In this document: positions 1 through 10,867 of the stretch, piece after piece
Layout: each line of letters starts with the position of its first letter
Numbering within the stretch: the stretch's first letter is position 1
Assembly (NCBI RefSeq): GCF_003813965.1
Contig: NZ_CP033896.1
Span: 1,364,001-1,428,000, forward strand
Direction: 5' to 3'
DNA length: 64,000 bases
Source: Corynebacterium choanae
Lineage (GTDB): Bacteria > Actinomycetota > Actinomycetes > Mycobacteriales > Mycobacteriaceae
The notes under the pieces: generated by a model
Seen by the model: the letters and a program-made list of their open reading frames with translations, nothing else
Databases searched by the model: none
What the model was told of the DNA's origin: nothing
Translations under genes and position numbers: made by a program

Positions 1-1896
<1,896 letters not shown>

Positions 1897-2098
1897 CACC
1901 CTTTTCCGGTGTTGTTTCACCGTATGGTGATGGCCAGGTTAGGGTGTGTGGCGAGGGTTGATGATCAACAGCCGTAAAAAAATTCCCAATGTTTTGGGTT
2001 GATGAGTGTTCTACGTCCACTGTGCGGTGTCACACACAGCACGGTCGAGCCAGCCTATTGGGGTGGTTTGATGGCTGATAATGGTGTTCATAATAGAG

Positions 2099-2216
2099 TT
2101 TGTCGGTGGCGATAGCGGTGGGGAAACGCCCGGTCCCGTTCCGATCCCGGAAGCTAAGCCTACCTGCGCTGATGGTACTGCACACGGGAGTGTGTGGGAG
2201 AGTAAGAGACTGCCGA
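2099..2216 (+). rRNA. rrf: 5S ribosomal RNA
   Basis: Typical 5S sequence with GGAAACGCCCGGTCCC and TCCCGGAAGCTAAGCC cores. The ends are set by pairing of GTCGGTGG at the 5' end with CTGCCGAC at the 3' end. It lies about 200 bases after the 23S gene, the normal order of a bacterial rRNA operon. Ends may be off by 1-3 bases. Confidence 0.95.
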
Positions 2217-2230
2217 CTTGTTTCTTAGAA

Positions 2231-2290
2231 GGGGTGTGTGTGTTGTTTGCTGGAAAGCAGACAGCATACACACCTCTTTCTTTTTGTGTT
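2231..2290 (+). terminator. rRNA operon terminator
   Basis: Long hairpin: GGGGTGTGTGTGTTGTTTGC pairs, using some G-U pairs, with GCAGACAGCATACACACCTC. It is followed by a T-rich run (TTTCTTTTTGTGTTT). Placed 15 bases after 5S, it is a convincing intrinsic terminator for the rRNA operon. Confidence 0.85.
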
Positions 2291-2305
2291 TAGTGGTGTG
2301 TGGGG

Positions 2306-2319
2306 TGCTGTGCGTGGGG
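2306..2319 (+). repeat. 14-bp direct repeat flanking the IS (left copy)
   Basis: TGCTGTGCGTGGGG is repeated exactly at 3705-3718, immediately outside the right inverted repeat. It could be a target-site duplication, but it is longer than the 8-9 bp usual for the IS256 group and lies 5 bases outside the left inverted repeat as aligned. Confidence 0.6.
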
Positions 2320-2324
2320 GTTTG

Positions 2325-2350
2325 AGGGTTAAGGGACAAAATGTGTGTCT
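2325..2350 (+). repeat. Left terminal inverted repeat of the IS
   Basis: AGGGTTAAGGGACAAAATGT and following bases match the reverse complement of 3680-3705, with about three mismatches. Confidence 0.75.
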
Positions 2351-2374
2351 GGGGGTGGGGGTGGCTGTGGGGGT

Positions 2375-3543
2375 TTAGATCGTTCCTTTTCTGATCCCGA
2401 TGGAGTGTGTGTACTCGATGTCGATATGATTGTCGTACAGCGCGGGGCGTCCGGTTTGATGGTTTGCTTCGTTGTTGTTGACTGGGGTGAGGGTTTCTAC
2501 TTTAGCGAGTGAGTCTTTGCCCCAGTTTTGTTGTTTCGCGATGATGTGGGGATCAAGCGGATCTCGGGTGCGAAAGTGGAGCCACCAGTCGATATTGGTT
2601 CGTTGACGTTCTCCTTTTCTACCGTGGTGTTGTCTGGCGATGAGTTTTAAAGGCCCGTTGATACCGCCTTCGAGGCAGTTGGTTGTGGAGGCGAACGCCT
2701 CAGGGTTCTTCGCGCTGGGATGGGGGGTGAGGTAAGCGAAGAGTTTGCCGTCTTTTGCCAGGTGGTAGAGCCTGTAGAACGCGCGTCGGGCGCGTTGATG
2801 GGTGAAGACTTTTTTCTTTTTCCCGGTGAGGGGGTCGGTGATGGTGGTTTTTTCGTTCATCCAGCTGTTGCAGTCTTGTTTGAATTGGTGGAGGTAGTCG
2901 ATCCATTGGTCGGCTTGTTCACGGGTTGTGATGCGGGTGAGCTGAAGTGCGAGTTGGTAGATGATGGTGCCTTGGGGTGTGCGGGGTCGGCTGGTGATAT
3001 CGCGTCGTGTGTTGCGTTGGACGTGTACGAGACAGCGTTGGATAGGGTCTGTGGCCAGCATGAGGTCATCGCTGTGTAGGCGCCTCCGTCAATGACTGCC
3101 ATAAGTGGCGGGGTGATATCACGGATGAGTTGTGTGTAGTCGTAGGTGGTTTCTTGCTTGCACCAGCGCCAGGCAAGGACGTAGTCACGGGTTGCTGCGA
3201 TGAGGAGACAGCCGCCGTTGAGGTAGGTTCCGTCGAGAAAGATTTGATCGTAGACGGGGTGGTTGTGTGGTTGGGGCACGCTGATCAGCCACAGTGGCTG
3301 GAAGTGGCGGTGAACTGTTTTCGGGGATGTGCCACGAGCAGCGGCGATGTCGGCGATGCTTTTATTGCTCGTCAGGTGGGAGATGAACTCATTCATCCAG
3401 GTTCGAGCGGTGATATCGGGCCGGGTTTTACTTGTAGAGGCACCGCAGTGGATACAACGCCATCGTGTGGTGCCTTTTGTTGTTGTGCCGTTTTTCTTTG
3501 TGGGGTTACCGCAGATACTGCAGCGGGGACGATTGGTTGACAT
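2375..3543 (-). pseudogene. IS1249-family transposase, frameshifted
   Basis: Two overlapping reading frames encode the two halves of one transposase. The first half starts at ATG 3543 (MSTNRPRCSICG) with a CxxC/CxxC zinc finger, an HTH segment (SNKSIADIAAARGTSP) and a first acidic residue in FLDGTYLNGG, running to AVIDGG. The second half (IQRCLVHVQRN to the stop at 2375) is in another frame. The switch lies at about 3060-3090. No homopolymer is present there, so a real lesion is more likely than a miscall. Programmed frameshifting is not usual for this IS group but cannot be excluded from sequence alone. Confidence 0.8.
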
Positions 3544-3679
3544 AACCCTGAAGCCAACAGGATCTATACCATGGGGTGGTGGTGCCGTCAAGGGTTATGG
3601 AGAAAAAAGAGGGGAATAAGCTTTCTAGGCTTATTATTTTGTTGTCATTGCTGTTCAGGTGGTAGAAATCGGCGGTTTG

Positions 3680-3705
3680 AGACACACTTTTTGACCCTTA
3701 AGCCT
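3680..3705 (-). repeat. Right terminal inverted repeat of the IS
   Basis: Reverse complement reads AGGCTTAAGGGTCAAAAAGT and continues GTGTCT, pairing with the left end at 2325-2350. It lies upstream of the transposase start. Confidence 0.75.
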
Positions 3706-3718
3706 GCTGTGCGTGGGG
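3705..3718 (+). repeat. 14-bp direct repeat flanking the IS (right copy)
   Basis: Second copy of TGCTGTGCGTGGGG; see the left copy at 2306-2319. Confidence 0.6.
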
Positions 3719-4067
3719 TTGGGGTTCTAGGTTTTTGCGGGGTCTATCTGTTGGGGGAGACTGTCGGGATGCAGGGGTGAACACCCATTTCGGTGACAAT
3801 GAGGTGTAGATAGTCATCCTGGGGCGTGGTGATAGTTCACCTGTGTCTAGCAGTCGTCCGCATCTATGCAGCGTGCTCACCGATCAAAGATTTTCGAAGT
3901 TTTGCTGCTAGGATGACTTGCAGATATTTTGCCTTGCTTCAGTGTGCAATCGAACTGTTACGGGGATACCTGACAGCGGCTGATCTTGGCGTTTTTTTCG
4001 GTTCCTGACTTGGCTTTGCTCTCGTCTAAGAAATTCCCAATGCTCTACATAAGGACTACGCACTTTT
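3719..4067. other. Intergenic region before the TPR-like gene
   Basis: No convincing gene is seen. The sequence AAATTCCCAATG at 4031-4042 recurs in the rRNA spacer at 1979-1990. ATAAGGA at 4050-4056 is the only candidate ribosome-binding site for the gene starting at 4068, with long spacing. No clear promoter pair was identified. Confidence 0.4.
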
Positions 4068-5339
4068 ATGGCTGAACGCTACACTCGCAACGATCAAGGA
4101 TCTGGTCATCACCGCGGCGGACATGACCGTCCCCAGCGAGACCACGGTCGAAACCGTCACCAATCGGACGGTCGGCGGAATAATCGTCGGGACGATTACA
4201 GCAACGAACGCGAGCGTTTCCGTTCTGAACGATCTGAACACGGCGCTGATCGTCGGAGTGATTCGCGTGAATATGGTCGTAGCCGGGACGACCGGGGCTA
4301 TCGAGGTCGTGACGACCGCCACCATGATGGTCGCGGTCGCGACGACCGTGCCGGTGGTCGTGGCTACGGTTCCCGCGATGACCGGCGGGACAGCCGAGGC
4401 TATCGCGATCGAGACGATCGACGCAGCGATCGTCATGATGATCGCGGCTACCGGGATCGCGATGGGCGCCGCAGCGGTGGACGAGACCGTGATGATCGCC
4501 GTGACAATCGGAACTACCGGGATCGGGAGAACACCCGCGACGATCGACGCGGCAATCGACGCAACCGCAACGATGATCGATCCGGTAACACCACCCATGC
4601 GTTTGCTGACGGCCGGAGGACGTCGACCGGGCCGAAACGTCACGGCTTTAACCAGGAACGACGCGACCAGAAACGCGCTGAGCCACCATTGCCAGCAGAT
4701 CTGTCCACCAGTGACCTTGACAGCACTGTGATGCAGGATTTACGTTCCCTGTCGAAAGACAATGCGAACATTGTTGCGCGGCAGTTAGTGATGACCGCCA
4801 TGCTGCTGGAAGAAGAACCCGCTAAAGCGCTCGAATATGCGCGCGCCGCGAAAAATCGTGCAGGACGGGTAGCTGTTGTACGGGAAACCCTCGGTATCGC
4901 CGCTTATCATGCCGGCGAATGGAAAGAAGCCGCGTCTGAGCTGCGGGCAGCACGACGTATGAGCGGCGGCCCTGGGATGCTGTGGTTGATTGCTGACTGT
5001 GAACGCGGGCTAGGTCGGCCGGAAAAGGCAATCGAGATTGGTCGGAGTCCGGAAGCGGAAACTTTGGATCGTACCGGTGCTATCGAATTAGCCATTGTGC
5101 TAGCCGGTGCCCATCGGGATATGTCCGATCCGGATCGTGCAGTAGTCGAATTGGCTCGGCTGCAGCCGAACCGGGACGCCACCGATGTTGAAGGGCTTCG
5201 GCTGAACTACGCGTACGCGGATGCGTTGCTAGCTGCTGACCGTGACGATGAAGCGCTCGGCTGGTTCCAGCAGGTCGCAAGTCATGACGAAGCAGGATAC
5301 TTCGATGCAGCGGAGCGGGTCGCAGAAATCCAAAGCTAA
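4068..5339 (+). CDS. TPR-like protein with Arg/Asp-rich disordered N-terminal arm
   Basis: 423 aa in two contrasting parts. Residues 1 to about 205 are low complexity, dominated by R, D, G, N and Y in motifs such as GRDDR, YRDRDD and RRNRN, with almost no hydrophobic residues, so predicted disordered. Residues about 215-423 form a helical repeat domain resembling TPRs (AKALEYARAAKNRAG, AAYHAGEWKEAASELRAARR, ADALLAADRDDEALGWFQQVA). In Corynebacterium a TPR protein next to a HAD phosphatase is, as I recall, a conserved arrangement, but I know no established function. The arm resembles RNA-binding or condensate-forming tails, which is inference. Its skewed composition also creates long false frames on both strands over 4056-4731. 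Confidence 0.85.
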   Translation: MAERYTRNDQGSGHHRGGHDRPQRDHGRNRHQSDGRRNNRRDDYSNERERFRSERSEHGADRRSDSREYGRSRDDRGYRGRDDRHHDGRGRDDRAGGRGYGSRDDRRDSRGYRDRDDRRSDRHDDRGYRDRDGRRSGGRDRDDRRDNRNYRDRENTRDDRRGNRRNRNDDRSGNTTHAFADGRRTSTGPKRHGFNQERRDQKRAEPPLPADLSTSDLDSTVMQDLRSLSKDNANIVARQLVMTAMLLEEEPAKALEYARAAKNRAGRVAVVRETLGIAAYHAGEWKEAASELRAARRMSGGPGMLWLIADCERGLGRPEKAIEIGRSPEAETLDRTGAIELAIVLAGAHRDMSDPDRAVVELARLQPNRDATDVEGLRLNYAYADALLAADRDDEALGWFQQVASHDEAGYFDAAERVAEIQS

Positions 5340-5489
5340 CTTGCGAGTATTCGCACGCAGTGTGTGCAGCAATATCAGGCTGCTAACCAGTCGAGATGGT
5401 GGAACACCTCGAGCCGGCTTGTTGCACGGCTATGGTTAGCAGCCTTCATCGTTAGGGGATGATTGTTGCTGTGCCTTAGAATGCAAGCT

Positions 5490-6476
5490 ATGACTGTGGC
5501 TGAATACTATGATGGCTTTCTATTTGATCTTGATGGAACGGTCTATGAAGGCGCCCAGCCGATTGCTTCTGCACAGCAGGCGATTGCATCACTACATGCG
5601 CCGATCATGTATGTCACCAATAATGCTTCCCGGCATGCGGATACGGTGTGCGAGCAACTTGCCGGGATGGGGCTTGAAGTCACCGCAGAGATGATTATGA
5701 CCTCGGCCATGGCTGGTGCAGCACTGTTGTCTACAGTGTGCCAGCCAGGGGCGACCGTGTTGGTGTTAGGGACTGTAACACTAGCCGAAGTAGTGGCAGA
5801 CGCGGGCTATGTGGTGACTCGCACAGCCAACGACAATCCGGCAGCGGTGATTCACGGTCACAATCCGGAAACAGGCTGGGCAGAGCTGTCTGAGGCAGCG
5901 TTAGCGATCCGCGCCGGCGCCGCCTATGTGGCAACGAACCGGGATGCTACTCTTCCGGCTGAACGTGGGTTGATGGTTGGAAATGGTTCGATGATTCAGG
6001 CGGTGGTTAATGCGACAGGTGTCGAGCCGATTGCCGCCGGTAAACCGGAACCGGCTATGTTTACCATTGCCGCTGAAAAACTTGGGGCAAGCAGACCGCT
6101 GAGCATTGGTGACCGTTTGGACACCGACATTTTAGGTGGGAATGCTGCCGGGCAAGACACGTTGCTCGTGTTTACCGGGGTGTCTGGTCCGCTGGCTGCT
6201 CTTGCAGCCCCACAAGAGCAACGGCCAACGCTTGTTGCCGATGATCTGTCGTGTCTGCACAGTGATCGGGAAGCGCTTGTGCCGCAACCCCGGGGAGGAT
6301 TCCAGGCTGCGGTCGAAGACAGTGGGGTACTTACCCTCACCGGTGGCAGCGTCGATGCCCCTGCACTTGCCGGTGTGCATACGCTGCTTGCTGCGGCGTG
6401 GGAATCCGCCACCCCGGTGCAGGAAATCGTCGCTGAAGGTTCGATTGCGCAGCAGGTTGTTGACGCATTGTGGTGA
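5490..6476 (+). CDS. HAD-superfamily (IIA, NagD-like) phosphatase
   Basis: 328 aa. The nucleophile motif is FLFDLDGTVYEG (first D the nucleophile, second the acid/base), followed by the subclass IIA signature YVTNNASR and, late in the protein, GDRLDTDILGGNAAG for metal binding. This family dephosphorylates small phosphometabolites in the cytosol; the substrate cannot be read from sequence. ATG 5490 was chosen because the DLDGT motif then lies at the normal distance from the N-terminus; TTG 5463 and ATG 5481 are in frame upstream. No strong ribosome-binding site is visible. It follows the TPR-like gene after 150 bases. Confidence 0.9.
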   Translation: MTVAEYYDGFLFDLDGTVYEGAQPIASAQQAIASLHAPIMYVTNNASRHADTVCEQLAGMGLEVTAEMIMTSAMAGAALLSTVCQPGATVLVLGTVTLAEVVADAGYVVTRTANDNPAAVIHGHNPETGWAELSEAALAIRAGAAYVATNRDATLPAERGLMVGNGSMIQAVVNATGVEPIAAGKPEPAMFTIAAEKLGASRPLSIGDRLDTDILGGNAAGQDTLLVFTGVSGPLAALAAPQEQRPTLVADDLSCLHSDREALVPQPRGGFQAAVEDSGVLTLTGGSVDAPALAGVHTLLAAAWESATPVQEIVAEGSIAQQVVDALW

Positions 6477-6808
6477 GTTTTCGCCCTCGGCGGTTGTGGG
6501 CGGCACCGATCTCCAGTCCGGCTGCGCGGCTGCGTTGCGCAGCTAACCGCAAACCACTCGTTGGGGTGTTGGTGACGGCGTTGCTTTGCGAGGAGTAGTA
6601 GCGCCCATGCGGGTTTGCGCAGGGTGTCACCAGGCGATGGTGTGTGCAGGTCACTGGCGGTTAGCCGGCCGTGCAACAATGTCATGGTGACTATGGGCGT
6701 CGAACCAGCAACCAGGGTGTTTCTGCTACGGTGTTGCTGTTGTTTGCCAGGTGTAGTCCACCGATGCGACCGTTGAGTGTTGAAACGAGGAAAGGAGTTG
6801 TGTCTTTG

Positions 6809-6982
6809 ATGAATGAACCTGTAGCCACCCCTGTTCCGCGGGATCCACGGCAACCGGTCATCGATGTGGCAGCGCTCGCCGCGGCGGTGCAGCCGTTGTT
6901 GGCGGCTGAGCCTGCATCGTTGCGGGAAGCCCACGAGCTGTATTCGCAGGCACACGATATTTTGCAGGCGGCGCTGCGATAA
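6809..6982 (+). CDS. Small conserved-looking protein, 57 aa
   Basis: The protein starts MNEPVATPVPRDP and continues with one amphipathic helical stretch (AALAAAVQPLLAAEPASLRE, then AHELYSQAHDILQAALR). A good ribosome-binding site AAAGGAG (6791-6797) fits ATG 6809; GTG 6800 would be too close. It sits 63 bases before tlyA and in the same direction, so is probably co-transcribed. I do not recognise a family; it may be a small partner protein of TlyA or of the HAD phosphatase, but that is only a guess from position. Confidence 0.75.
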   Translation: MNEPVATPVPRDPRQPVIDVAALAAAVQPLLAAEPASLREAHELYSQAHDILQAALR

Positions 6983-7045
6983 TGTTCGTATATTTAGGCA
7001 AATCCGCATTGGGGGTCTGCGCAGCACAGCAATGGATAAGGCACA

Positions 7046-7870
7046 GTGAGTAAACACGGTTTAAATAGGCTCGATAAAGAGCTAGTACGGCGCAAGATTG
7101 CTCGTTCGCGGGAAGAAGCTCGCGTCCTCATCGAGCAGGGGGCGGTGACTGTTGCCGGGATGCAGGCGAAAAAACCCGCCACCCAGGTCACCGCCGATGT
7201 TTCTATTGCTATCAGTGAGCAGGGGCCGCAGTGGGCTTCCCGCGGTGCACATAAACTTCTCGGTGCCCTGGAAGCTTTCAGCGACCAAGGGCTTAGTGTG
7301 TCTGGCTGTAAGGTGCTGGATGCGGGTGCTTCCACAGGCGGGTTTACCGATGTGTTGCTTGCTCACGATGCGCGGGAAGTCGTTGCCGTCGATGTGGGCT
7401 ATGGTCAACTGCTGCAACGGTTAGCGAACGATCCACGGGTAACTGTGCTCGATCGAACCAATGTGCGCACCCTGACCCCGCAACAGTGCGGCGGGCCGTG
7501 CGACATGATGGTCGGTGACCTGTCGTTTATTTCTTTAACACTGGTTCTGCCAGCGATTATTGCTTGTTTACGGGACGGTGCCCATTTGCTGCCAATGGTG
7601 AAACCCCAGTTTGAGGTAGGTAAGCAGGATCTGCCGAAAGGTGCCGTGGTCAGCGATCCGGCGATGCGTGCCCGGGTGGTGACCGATGTGGCCTATCAGG
7701 CCTGCGCTTTAGGATTGACGTTCCATGGATGTGTGGCGTCCCCGCTGCCAGGCCCTGCCGGCAATGTCGAATATTTCCTCTGGTTGGAACATACCAAGCC
7801 AAAGCAACCAGTTGATCGTGCAACGATCGCCCAGGCGGTAGAGGCTGCTGTTGCGGCAGGACCTAAGTAG
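7046..7870 (+). CDS. tlyA: TlyA family 16S/23S rRNA 2'-O-methyltransferase
   Basis: 274 aa. An S4-type RNA-binding domain (about residues 5-65, RLDKELVRRKIARSREEARV) precedes an FtsJ-like SAM methyltransferase domain with motif I LDAGASTGGF at 91-100, then GDLSFISL and VKPQFEVGK. TlyA enzymes 2'-O-methylate cytidines in both ribosomal subunits; in mycobacteria their loss gives capreomycin resistance. Despite the old name hemolysin A, ribosome modification is the established role. Start is GTG 7046 with AAGG just upstream. The gene order tlyA, NAD kinase, recN is the usual actinobacterial one. Confidence 0.95.
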   Translation: MSKHGLNRLDKELVRRKIARSREEARVLIEQGAVTVAGMQAKKPATQVTADVSIAISEQGPQWASRGAHKLLGALEAFSDQGLSVSGCKVLDAGASTGGFTDVLLAHDAREVVAVDVGYGQLLQRLANDPRVTVLDRTNVRTLTPQQCGGPCDMMVGDLSFISLTLVLPAIIACLRDGAHLLPMVKPQFEVGKQDLPKGAVVSDPAMRARVVTDVAYQACALGLTFHGCVASPLPGPAGNVEYFLWLEHTKPKQPVDRATIAQAVEAAVAAGPK

Positions 7871-8084
7871 TCATCCCAGCAGATGCTTGCCGCACCCGCG
7901 AAGGTCACCGGCTTGACGCAGCTGCGGTAGAATGCGGTCGTCTTTGCTTTTAGGCTGCCACTGCTGTGCCTGGTGGCGGCCGGACAGTCACCTGTCTTCG
8001 CCCAACGTATCGACGTGCAGGCTGGTGACTGTGTTGGTCACAGCCCCGAGTTTGGATTTGTTCACCCGCAACGAAAGTATCATT

Positions 8085-9029
8085 GTGCTTGCTCAACCTC
8101 CTTGTCTCCCGGAAGATCGGGAAATCCTCCTGGTGCCGCACACTGGACGAACCTCCAATATTGAGGCGTGTGCCCAGGCAGCTACCCGACTGATGGAACA
8201 CGGGGTAGGGGTTCGGTTGCTGTTAAGCAGTACCGGTGACGGGGAATCGTTGCGTGCCCACCCGGTGCTGCGGGAACTTCCCCATTGCGCCCACACTGCG
8301 GAGGCGGCGTGCGGCACCGAACTCATTTTGGTGCTTGGCGGCGACGGCACATTCCTGCGCGCAGCAGATCTTGCCCACGGTGTTGATTTGCCGGTGCTGG
8401 GGGTCAATCTGGGGCATGTCGGGTTTCTTGCCGAATGGGAGCAAGATTCCCTCGACATGGCGGTTGATCGGGTGATCTCTGGTCAGTATCGGGTCACTGA
8501 TCGGATGACCCTTGATGTGACAATCACCGATGCGGAGGGACAGCTGCTGCACTCCGGTTGGGCGCTCAACGAAGTGAGTATTGAAAACAGCAACCGGCGT
8601 GGGGTGCTGGATGCAATTTTAGAAATCGATAATCATCCGGTGAGTTCATTTGGCTGCGACGGGGTGATAGTGTCTTCGCCTACTGGGTCAACCGCCTATG
8701 CGTTTTCAGCCGGCGGCCCGGTGTTGTGGCCTGAACTTGATGCGATCGTGGTGGTTCCTAATAATGCGCACGCATTGTTTACCAAACCACTGGTCGTGTC
8801 GCCGAAGTCGCAGGTTGTGGTGGAGACCACGCTTACCACTCAGGCTGGTATTGCGGTGATGGATGGGTTCCGAACCGCGGCAGTGCCCCCTGGTGCCCGG
8901 GTGCAGGTGACCCGTGGGCATCGCCCGGTGCGGTGGGTACGGTTGGATGATTCAACGTTTACTGATCGGCTGGTGACGAAGTTTCGGCTGCCGGTTGCCG
9001 GGTGGCGGGGACCGAAACCCGCATCCTAG
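8085..9029 (+). CDS. ppnK: NAD kinase
   Basis: 314 aa as called. It phosphorylates NAD to NADP in the cytosol. The diagnostic GGDGT motif is at residues 85-89, followed by NLGHVGFLAEW, ALNEVSIEN, the SSPTGSTAYAFSAGGP substrate loop and the C-terminal LPVAGWRGPK typical of corynebacterial PpnK. The start is uncertain: GTG 8085 gives a leader before LVPHTGRTSN of about the same length as I recall for the C. glutamicum protein; GTG 8031 and codons back to 7932 are open in the same frame. It lies between tlyA and recN. Confidence 0.93.
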   Translation: MLAQPPCLPEDREILLVPHTGRTSNIEACAQAATRLMEHGVGVRLLLSSTGDGESLRAHPVLRELPHCAHTAEAACGTELILVLGGDGTFLRAADLAHGVDLPVLGVNLGHVGFLAEWEQDSLDMAVDRVISGQYRVTDRMTLDVTITDAEGQLLHSGWALNEVSIENSNRRGVLDAILEIDNHPVSSFGCDGVIVSSPTGSTAYAFSAGGPVLWPELDAIVVVPNNAHALFTKPLVVSPKSQVVVETTLTTQAGIAVMDGFRTAAVPPGARVQVTRGHRPVRWVRLDDSTFTDRLVTKFRLPVAGWRGPKPAS

Positions 9030-9094
9030 GTTTTTGCGTCTGCTTGAGGTGGTTGTGGCATGCAACTGGGGAAGAACTTGCTACAGTCTATGGC

Positions 9095-10810
9095 ATGCTG
9101 GTTGAGCTTTCGATCACCAATGTTGGGGTGATTCCCCACACCACCGTGGAATTTGCGCCCGGGTTTACCTGTCTCACAGGGGAGACAGGTGCTGGTAAAA
9201 CAATGATTATTACCGGGTTGAAAATGATTTGCGGGCAGCGCAGTGAACCAGCGAAAATTCGGGCTGGGGCGAATCAAGCCGTCGTCGAGGGGGTGTTTTC
9301 GTTAGCCGATGTGGAGCCGCAGGCGCGCCAGCAGGCTGAGTTTGCTGCCAGCGAAGCTGGTGCGCAAGCCGATGAAAACAACGAATATGTGGTGGTGCGA
9401 ACCATGGCGCGGCAGGGGCGTTCCAAAGCACACCTGTCGGGGCGTACCGTTCCGGCGGCAACATTGGCACAATTCACGAGTCCCCATATTTCTCTTCACG
9501 GGCAGATGGATCAGATTGCAATGCTTGACCCGCAGCAGCAGCGGGCAGTTGTTGACAGCAGCAATCCGACTGTCGCCCAATGCTGGAAAGACTATCGCGC
9601 AGCCTACCGGCGGTGGCGGGAACTTGACCGGCAACTCACCACGGTAAGTTCCACGACGCGGGAAGCTGCCCAAGAAGTGGATCGGCTACAGTTCGCGATT
9701 CATGAAATCGAGTCGTTGAACCCGCAGCCCGGCGAAGACGAAGAGCTCCGCCGGCAAATTCAACGATTGCAAGATGTCGATATGCTGCGCCAGGCAGCAT
9801 CCACAGCTGTGGCAGCAATCGATGGGGATCCGGAAAGTTTCGATGACCACCAAGCGGCAAATGCACTGCTTGCCCAGGCAGAACACGCACTTGCTGCTAG
9901 CGAAGACCCGGTGCTGCAGGCCGCCGCCACCAGGCTTGCCGCGCTGCTGAACGAGCTTGGTGACATCGCCGGGGAGTTAACACAATTCCATGCCCAGCTT
10001 GATGCCGATCCGGCGACCCTGGAACAGCTATTGTCAAGGTCGCAGGCTCTCAAACAGCTCACCCGCAAATACGCCCCTGATATTGACGGCGTGTTGCAGT
10101 GGAAGGCAAAAGCCGAAAAGAAACTCGCCGCAATCGACGTATCCCCAGCAGCGCTGCAAGCACTCCGGGAACAAACCACCCAAGCCGCGAAGGTACGCGA
10201 CACTGCAGCGAAAGCCTTAACACAAGCACGCCAAGCAGCGGCAGCGACGCTCAGCAAAGCAGTTACCCAAGAGCTTGCCGGCTTAGCGATGGCAGGTGCC
10301 CGCCTCGAGGTAGTGCTGCTGCCGCAGCAGGGCGGACCTTATGGTGCGGAAGAGATCGAATTCCGGCTGGCAGGCGCCCCCGGGGAGCCGGCCCGTCCCA
10401 TCGGGCAGGCAGCCAGCGGCGGTGAACTCTCCCGGGTGATGCTCGCATTGGAGCTGCATGTTGCCGGCAGTGGCGGGAAAACCTTGATTTTCGACGAAGT
10501 CGATGCCGGGGTGGGCGGCCAGGCAGCAGTGGAAATCGGGAAACGACTCGCCCAGCTTGCCCGCCACAACCAAGTGATCGTCGTAACCCACCTGGCACAG
10601 GTTGCCGCCTTCGCCGACCGGCATATCACCATCGCCAAATCCATCAGCGAAGATCAGCGGGCTGTCAGCGCAGTCACCCCGCTGGAAGACAAAGCACGCG
10701 TCGACGAACTTGCCCGCATGCTGGCCGGTCTAGGGGACACCGACACCGGTCGTGCCCACGCCGCAGAACTCCTGGCGGTCGCCCACCGCAGCCGGGGCAG
10801 CAAAACCTAA
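9095..10810 (+). CDS. recN: DNA repair protein RecN
   Basis: 571 aa SMC-like ATPase for double-strand break repair. Walker A GETGAGKT is at 29-36. A long coiled-coil region (about 150-370) is followed by the ABC signature SGGELSRVMLALEL and Walker B TLIFDEVDAGVGG. ATG 9095 was chosen because it opens the family N-terminus MLVELSITNVGVI; upstream in-frame codons look non-coding. It overlaps nothing and is followed after 57 bases by steA. Confidence 0.96.
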   Translation: MLVELSITNVGVIPHTTVEFAPGFTCLTGETGAGKTMIITGLKMICGQRSEPAKIRAGANQAVVEGVFSLADVEPQARQQAEFAASEAGAQADENNEYVVVRTMARQGRSKAHLSGRTVPAATLAQFTSPHISLHGQMDQIAMLDPQQQRAVVDSSNPTVAQCWKDYRAAYRRWRELDRQLTTVSSTTREAAQEVDRLQFAIHEIESLNPQPGEDEELRRQIQRLQDVDMLRQAASTAVAAIDGDPESFDDHQAANALLAQAEHALAASEDPVLQAAATRLAALLNELGDIAGELTQFHAQLDADPATLEQLLSRSQALKQLTRKYAPDIDGVLQWKAKAEKKLAAIDVSPAALQALREQTTQAAKVRDTAAKALTQARQAAAATLSKAVTQELAGLAMAGARLEVVLLPQQGGPYGAEEIEFRLAGAPGEPARPIGQAASGGELSRVMLALELHVAGSGGKTLIFDEVDAGVGGQAAVEIGKRLAQLARHNQVIVVTHLAQVAAFADRHITIAKSISEDQRAVSAVTPLEDKARVDELARMLAGLGDTDTGRAHAAELLAVAHRSRGSKT

Positions 10811-10867
10811 CCGCACGCTACGCGCGCCTCCACCACCGGACAGGGACGTCCGGACACACTAGTTCAC

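Larger units (their letters stand above)
2320..3704 (-). mobile_element. IS1249-like insertion sequence (IS256 superfamily)
   Basis: A transposase coding region is flanked by matching inverted ends: 2325-2350 and, in reverse complement, 3680-3705 agree at about 22 of 25 positions around TTAAGGG(A/T)CAAAA. The N-terminal CxxC...CxxC zinc finger and overall protein pattern resemble IS1249-type transposases common in corynebacteria. A 14-base direct repeat (TGCTGTGCGTGGGG) flanks it at 2306-2319 and 3705-3718. The element sits just behind an rRNA-operon terminator. Its transposase is frameshifted, so this copy is probably not autonomous. Confidence 0.8.

Noticed and set aside
4056..4731. Long frames on both strands over the Arg/Asp-rich region
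   Set aside because: They come from the repetitive GAC/CGT composition of the real gene; products are Val/Thr/Ile/Ala repeats with no domain character.
5996..7057. 353-codon minus-strand frame
   Set aside because: It runs across the HAD phosphatase gene, the 57-aa gene and the tlyA start; Arg/Thr-rich sequence without domains.
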